IMG/VR virus record: IMGVR_UViG_3300031673_000380
Location: 1 to 27,612 of that record
Source: a virus
Direction: 5' to 3' (one strand)
DNA length: 27,612 nt
Positions 24,701 to 27,612 of this stretch are shown piece by piece. Under the pieces are notes generated by a model that saw nothing but the letters and a program-made list of their open reading frames with translations, ran no database searches and was not told where the DNA came from. Position numbers and translations under genes: made by a program. The number at the start of each line of letters is the position of its first letter. Position 1 is the stretch's first letter.

Positions 24701-24985
24701 CCAATAATTGGAGCTATTGGAAAATCTAATTGGGAAAAATTAAATAACCATCAAAAAGCAGCCCTAGTGAGTTTAGGATATAATGTTGGAGCATTTTATA
24801 TGACTGCAAGAGGATATGGTAAAAAAATAGCAGCTGCTATTAAAAAAGGAGATTACCAAGAAGCTGCCCAAGGAATTTTAGATGGACCAAAAACCGCTGG
24901 AGGAGAATATCTTGCATCCCTAGCTAGAAGAAGAAAAGAAGAAGCCCAATTATTCTTATACCCAGCAAATAAATCTATATATTAA
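21758..24985 (+). CDS. Baseplate hub protein (gp27/P2 D-like) fused to a C-terminal lysozyme domain
   Basis: At 1075 residues this is the longest protein in the window. The N-terminal and central parts look like a tail hub: VRFKVHNKQQFDIVDVLYMRLGYTVLLEWG near residue 130-165, and a late hub segment FKLNFSMDGISGIKIYNKL with VTGVSHKLSNDDWETDI around 790-850. A Ser/Asn/Pro-rich linker (about 870-905) leads to a lysozyme-like domain at about 905-1070. There FIALKESFSPTAAWDINHYR and GGYGSDK match the lysozyme pattern in which a Glu (E925) is followed nine residues later by Asp (D934), the spacing of E11 and D20 in T4 lysozyme. QKAALVSLGYNVGAF is the second family signature. In T4, hub (gp27) and lysozyme (in gp5) are separate chains; here they appear joined. 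The stop overlaps the next start (TAATG). Confidence 0.82.
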   Translation: MSIIGQEIESYTVSQINARQKLHGSGTSTSRTPQQISVLNSNTSWVKLASGVKIDKSKLTELGLPTSLDGMELAKNNVLFGGTSKLVGGERLQQKEGFLPYQSNSSYSHGDFGYSPMPGIISADIKALNRGSLKKATVRFKVHNKQQFDIVDVLYMRLGYTVLLEWGNSMYTSNGTDRQLVQQTIVEDSVRFFSSGYEKGKSYRNMLPVIEFYRNKYQGNYDGLLGKVSNFNWSFQSDGSYDIEITIISLGDVVESLKTNISSNKQLSGFIENTLAANPSGSGEEGNNLVEENADSNDIAAMLYCWKYVNKDKLAYESYEDSIYIKRPDDAGDRFVGAFLETSTTLTATSVTYRFAYLAYGYDTEIYPDFSSNSYYKPVEISYDISAYPNHEEEAIKEAKAKSDKLRTDGKTPLSFVNPDGDKDYKRVLAGYESLGSKKTTIDSPLTNFNKKDACFINTEPDKQFYLRFGALLTYLKNNIIPKVNTSNSNYNNKPPIFNINTDVYGNGNLGNYMYSLPNQISLDPRVCIVRNDKFQTTSGITEVYKHLSPFRAEDYAENPNLNKAYIMNIYLNFNFIIECINNNLDEKGDIGIFGFLKAICDGLNKSLGGINNLEPIIKEESNTLYILDTTPIPGLGSQNVPYTLQLFGYNKNISNFVRKVDLKTAITPEFATMVTVGATAGGYVKGTEATAFSKWNDGLKDRFQEEFIPGNENSAKEGDEDEAASNYTNKFISVKAGTASRYGFKGNLVSDDAKNLQIDPGAIEKNISVVTEYYKYLIASQKNQQGGTIGFIPFKLNFSMDGISGIKIYNKLHVDTRFLPKAYGTELDLIVTGVSHKLSNDDWETDIETTLIPKTNELKDLVITAEAIIEDINNNPPTNTSSSAASNAASLKVEDLTQFDRKIPKVTNGTGWEAEAANFIALKESFSPTAAWDINHYRGGYGSDKVYKNGKLVEVTKNTTFTKEEAAQTLEKHSITTYSTPIIGAIGKSNWEKLNNHQKAALVSLGYNVGAFYMTARGYGKKIAAAIKKGDYQEAAQGILDGPKTAGGEYLASLARRRKEEAQLFLYPANKSIY

Positions 24986-25602
24986 TGTATTACCCAAAAT
25001 CCCAAATTAAACCTAATTTATACACTAATGGTGGTGAATACATATTATTAACCACTAAACAAGATTATAAAGGATATTATTATGAAGTTTCTACAGGACA
25101 AAGATTTACAGGTAAAACTCCACAAGATGGACCAAATATTATATTGCTTATAGCAAATAAATCTTTATTTAAAAGTCCTTTACCAACAAACCCTGTAGAA
25201 AGTTTTCCTATAGAATTAATAGATGATGAGGGCAATTTAAATTATTTTAAACTTCAACCATCTCCCCTAAATATTAGAGCATTACCTCAACCAAACCCAA
25301 CTCTCCCCACCTCCCAAGATCAACAAAACGGACAATTTACTAGATATTTCTGTAAACGAAACAATGACACCCAATATTTAGAAATCGATAAAGAAACATC
25401 CACCAAACTTCAATCCCATAACCAACAAATAGCCTGGGACTTATACACCCCAGTTTCTTTAACTTGGCAAATTACAGGTAACAAAAATCAAGTATATGCT
25501 TCAAATAGAGCATCCGCTATTGCTATAGAGCAAAACTTAAAATGGTATGGATTTTCTCAATACTTTCAAGACAAATTCTTAAAATATTACGTGGAATCCT
25601 AA
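24985..25602 (+). CDS. Baseplate-operon protein of unknown function
   Basis: The 205-residue protein begins MYYPKSQIKPNLYTNGGEYI and continues KGYYYEVSTGQRFTGKTPQDGPNIILL. This opening is known to me from conserved phage proteins encoded near baseplate genes, without a defined function. The C-terminus (ASAIAIEQNLKWYGFSQYFQDKF) is aromatic and probably helical. No signal peptide, membrane helix or catalytic motif is seen. Its start codon overlaps the hub stop codon (TAATG), which suggests coupled translation and a partner role with the hub. It ends the structural block; the next gene has a different kind of promoter region. Confidence 0.65.
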   Translation: MYYPKSQIKPNLYTNGGEYILLTTKQDYKGYYYEVSTGQRFTGKTPQDGPNIILLIANKSLFKSPLPTNPVESFPIELIDDEGNLNYFKLQPSPLNIRALPQPNPTLPTSQDQQNGQFTRYFCKRNNDTQYLEIDKETSTKLQSHNQQIAWDLYTPVSLTWQITGNKNQVYASNRASAIAIEQNLKWYGFSQYFQDKFLKYYVES

Positions 25603-25613
25603 AAAAAATTTAG

Positions 25614-25621
25614 TATCTTTA
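25614..25621 (+). promoter_or_regulatory. Bacteroidetes-type -7 promoter element (half-site)
   Basis: TATCTTTA within AAAAATTTAGTATCTTTAAAGC resembles the Bacteroidetes housekeeping -7 box TAnnTTTG, with A in place of the last G. I see no convincing TTTG -33 box 19 bases upstream. It is the only site of this kind found before a gene here, and it stands before the polymerase gene. Confidence 0.4.
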
Positions 25622-25625
25622 AAGC

Positions 25626-26873
25626 ATGTATTGGCTTATAGAAGATCCTAAACACATAGACATTTTAGCAAGTATAAAACACGAAGTTGCTTATGTTGAA
25701 GTAATCCCTACTTCACACAACTTACATCCTGTTGAAAACGAAGTATGTGCTATTTACATTCGTCCAAGAGACGATTCTAAAGGATATATTATCCCAATAA
25801 ACCATAGTGAAACAATAAATTCTACAATAGATGATTGTTTAAATGTATTAAACAGTATAAAAAATATTTATGTAAGGGATAGAAAGGAATTTCTACATTA
25901 TTTTTGCCTTAAGCACTGCTACCAATACTCACCCTCCCCCCATACGTATATACCTCAACAAACAACGGCTCACACTTATATTTACAACAAATATTTAAAT
26001 ATACAACATTTAAACACAATAGTACCGATTGTAAAACACTATGAGGTATGTGAACAAAATTATGCTAACTTTAAGGGTGAAATAAACCCATTTTACAATA
26101 AAGCAGCACTTGTGTTTAATCAACTAGAACGAGCGGGTATTAAAGTAGATCCATTATTATTCGAGGAGTACTTCGGCCAACAAGTAGACGAATTTGTATA
26201 CACGCAATACAATTTAAACACATTAACAACAAGACCATCAAATGCATTCAACACTATTAATTTTTCAGCACTAAATAAAGACAACGATGAAAGAAAATGT
26301 TTTATACCCCGTAATGAGAGTTTTATTGAGTTCGATATTTCTGCTTATCACCCTACCCTTTTGGCTAATCTTTGCGGTTACGACTTTGGTATTGACGATA
26401 TCCACCTATCTTTTTCTAAAATGTATGGAGTCGATTATGCAAAAGCAAAAGAAATCACATTTAAACAGCTTTATGGAGGAATATGGAAGGAATACGAGAC
26501 CTTGGACTTTTTTCGACAAGTAAAAGCATATACAGACGATTTGTGGAAAACATTTAACACAAACGGATACATTAAATGCCCTATTTCAGATCATAAATTT
26601 GTGAAAAATGATCTGGAAAACATGAATCCACAAAAGCTTTTAAATTACGTACTACAAAACTTGGAGACCGCAAATAATGTTCTTATATTATATGAGATAT
26701 TTAAGATTTTGCGAGGAAAAAATACTAAACTCGTATTATATGTGTACGATTCGTTTTTATTTGATGTAGATGAAAATGAACCAGAAGTAATACTTAAAGT
26801 ACTAGGAATATTTAACAAATATAAATTACAAGTTAAAACTAAAAAAGGTAAAAACTACAACGATATTAAATAA
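25626..26873 (+). CDS. Compact family A DNA polymerase-like protein
   Basis: The 415-residue protein keeps the polymerase motifs of the Pol I family. E168-RAGIKVD corresponds to the ERNGVKID segment of E. coli Pol I. TTRPSNAFNTINFSAL (R203) matches the RLSSTDPNLQNIP region. Motif A is EFDISAYHPTLLANL with D237; DIH follows. Motif B is AKEITFKQLYGG with K275, F279 and Y283 at the spacing of K758, F762 and Y766. Motif C is LYVYDSFLFDV with D375, where the usual HDE is YDS. Only about 35 residues lie between E168 and R203, against roughly 130 in E. coli Pol I, so most of the thumb is missing. Residues 1-160 may be a diverged exonuclease-like domain without clear catalytic acids. Both metal-binding aspartates remain, so activity is plausible. 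Confidence 0.78.
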   Translation: MYWLIEDPKHIDILASIKHEVAYVEVIPTSHNLHPVENEVCAIYIRPRDDSKGYIIPINHSETINSTIDDCLNVLNSIKNIYVRDRKEFLHYFCLKHCYQYSPSPHTYIPQQTTAHTYIYNKYLNIQHLNTIVPIVKHYEVCEQNYANFKGEINPFYNKAALVFNQLERAGIKVDPLLFEEYFGQQVDEFVYTQYNLNTLTTRPSNAFNTINFSALNKDNDERKCFIPRNESFIEFDISAYHPTLLANLCGYDFGIDDIHLSFSKMYGVDYAKAKEITFKQLYGGIWKEYETLDFFRQVKAYTDDLWKTFNTNGYIKCPISDHKFVKNDLENMNPQKLLNYVLQNLETANNVLILYEIFKILRGKNTKLVLYVYDSFLFDVDENEPEVILKVLGIFNKYKLQVKTKKGKNYNDIK

Positions 26874-26881
26874 AAGTTATT

Positions 26882-27310
26882 ATGATTTTAAAATATTTTA
26901 AACAAATAAAAGATACATTACTGTATTATGATTTCCAACCATTATTATTCTTTTGGATAACAAGTGATGTGTTAAATAATCAGGTCTTATGGACTACATT
27001 AGATTATTGGACTAAAGTCGGTCAACCATATACTTATTGGTTATACTTTGCCTATTTAATAGCTAGTATATCAATGATAATATCAATAAATAATACTAAA
27101 TGGTTATCTAGGTTTGTATCATTATATTTAGTTTTATATTTATTTTCGACAATTAGATATGTTGTAAATATATTTTCAACTTTAGATACAGAACCATTTG
27201 TGATAACGGATTTTAAAAATTTATTAATTACATTCTTCTATGCAAGTATGTGGACTTGGATTTTATTTAAACTAAAACGAGAAGTTTTACATAAATCATT
27301 AAAAAAATGA
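26882..27310 (+). CDS. Integral membrane protein, 3-4 predicted helices (possible holin)
   Basis: The 142-residue protein has hydrophobic segments at about 17-32 (FQPLLFFWITSDVL), 51-69 (YWLYFAYLIASISMIISI), 77-97 (VSLYLVLYLFSTIRYVVNIF) and 112-130 (LLITFFYASMWTWILFKL). It ends in a basic tail (KLKREVLHKSLKK), which suggests a cytoplasmic C-terminus. No family is recognised. It overlaps the next gene by ATGA, and that gene also encodes a membrane protein, so the two may act together. Phage holins are often encoded as small adjacent membrane proteins, so a lysis role is possible. A superinfection-exclusion or other membrane function is equally open. Confidence 0.6.
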   Translation: MILKYFKQIKDTLLYYDFQPLLFFWITSDVLNNQVLWTTLDYWTKVGQPYTYWLYFAYLIASISMIISINNTKWLSRFVSLYLVLYLFSTIRYVVNIFSTLDTEPFVITDFKNLLITFFYASMWTWILFKLKREVLHKSLKK

Positions 27311-27594
27311 GCGAACAATTAACTACAATAATAATTACAACTTTAACTGTAGCTGGTGGTGCTGGAGCTTGGAAGTTTTACGAGTTTTTAATCCGTAATA
27401 GGCGTGAAAAAGAAAAGGAAACTATGACTGAACAAAATATGTATCGTGATGATTTACGTGCTCGAGTTGAAAAATTAGAAGGAGATAAAGAATCTTGTCA
27501 AATTCAATTAACAAGTATTACAGCCGAATTAGCAGCTATAAAAGTTAAGTTAGATTTTATTGAACGTGAAAACGATAGATTATTAAGAAAATAA
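27307..27594 (+). CDS. Single-helix membrane protein with coiled coil
   Basis: The 95-residue protein has one N-terminal membrane helix (about residues 6-28, TTIIITTLTVAGGAGAWKFY), immediately followed by RNRREKEKE, and then a coiled coil to the end (LRARVEKLEGDKESCQIQLT, KVKLDFIERENDRLLRK). By the positive-inside rule the coiled coil would be cytoplasmic. This speaks against a classical inner-membrane spanin, which has the same layout but a periplasmic coil. There is no obvious family. The start codon overlaps the stop of the preceding membrane gene (ATGA), implying coupled translation. It may be a holin partner or a membrane anchor. Confidence 0.62.
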   Translation: MSEQLTTIIITTLTVAGGAGAWKFYEFLIRNRREKEKETMTEQNMYRDDLRARVEKLEGDKESCQIQLTSITAELAAIKVKLDFIERENDRLLRK

Positions 27595-27600
27595 CAAGAT

Positions 27601-27612
27601 ATGAAAAATTAC
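27601..27612 (+). CDS. Start of a further gene at the window edge
   Basis: ATGAAAAATTAC (MKNY) begins 6 bases after the previous stop in the same direction and runs off the window. The spacing and the A-rich context fit the local gene packing, but four codons are too few to be sure. Confidence 0.35.

Noticed and set aside
26287-26523. 78-codon frame with apparent membrane helices inside the polymerase gene
   Set aside because: It is in another frame over conserved polymerase motifs A and B, which are clearly the selected sequence; hydrophobicity arises from T-rich codons.

Overview
The window is part of the genome of a tailed phage with a contractile tail (myovirus morphology) related to the T4 group. 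All genes lie on the + strand and are tightly packed. The DNA is strongly A+T-rich. The host is probably a member of the Bacteroidetes (Flavobacteriia-like). Three observations support this: start codons are preceded by A-rich leaders instead of Shine-Dalgarno sequences; one small gene encodes a signal peptide plus an N-terminus resembling flavobacterial surface proteins; and a TAnnTTTG-like promoter element precedes the polymerase gene at 25.6 kb. The host assignment is inference.

Layout. 1-2113: end of a prohead core/scaffold gene (gp22-like) and the major capsid protein (gp23), closed by a strong terminator. 2202-2900: PhoH-like ATPase. 2924-7272: a cassette of five fibre or surface virion proteins, including one with 18 SHAEG repeats (YadA-head-like). 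7353-9985: neck and tail completion genes (gp13, gp14, gp15-like). 9987-10420: two small genes. 10466-14529: two tandem tail sheath paralogues (gp18) and the tail tube (gp19). 14605-15295: a small secreted protein and a ferredoxin-fold-like protein. 15337-16354: overlapping gp26-like and gp51-like tail assembly genes in different frames. 16393-18981: tape measure protein. 19012-25602: baseplate genes (a small conserved protein, a probable tube initiator, a LysM/gp53-like wedge protein, a hub fused to a C-terminal lysozyme, and a 205-aa protein). 25626-26873: a very compact family A DNA polymerase-like protein. 26882-27594: two membrane proteins, possibly a lysis pair. A new gene starts at the right edge.

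How it works together. From sheath to hub, the order (sheath, tube, two overlapping chaperone-like genes, tape measure, U-like, X/LysM, D/hub) parallels phage P2, although the individual proteins are T4-like. Twelve near-identical AATATTTATAAnAAAATA motifs sit just upstream of start codons of structural genes. They are the likely late promoters, and several follow directly after rho-independent terminators. The motif is absent after 19 kb, and the polymerase gene instead has a host-like promoter half-site. This suggests that control changes where the gene content changes.

The most notable items are the repeated late-promoter motif, the doubled sheath gene, the +1/-2 overlapping chaperone pair with two T7 runs, the hub-lysozyme fusion, and the thumb-less family A polymerase with a YDS motif C.
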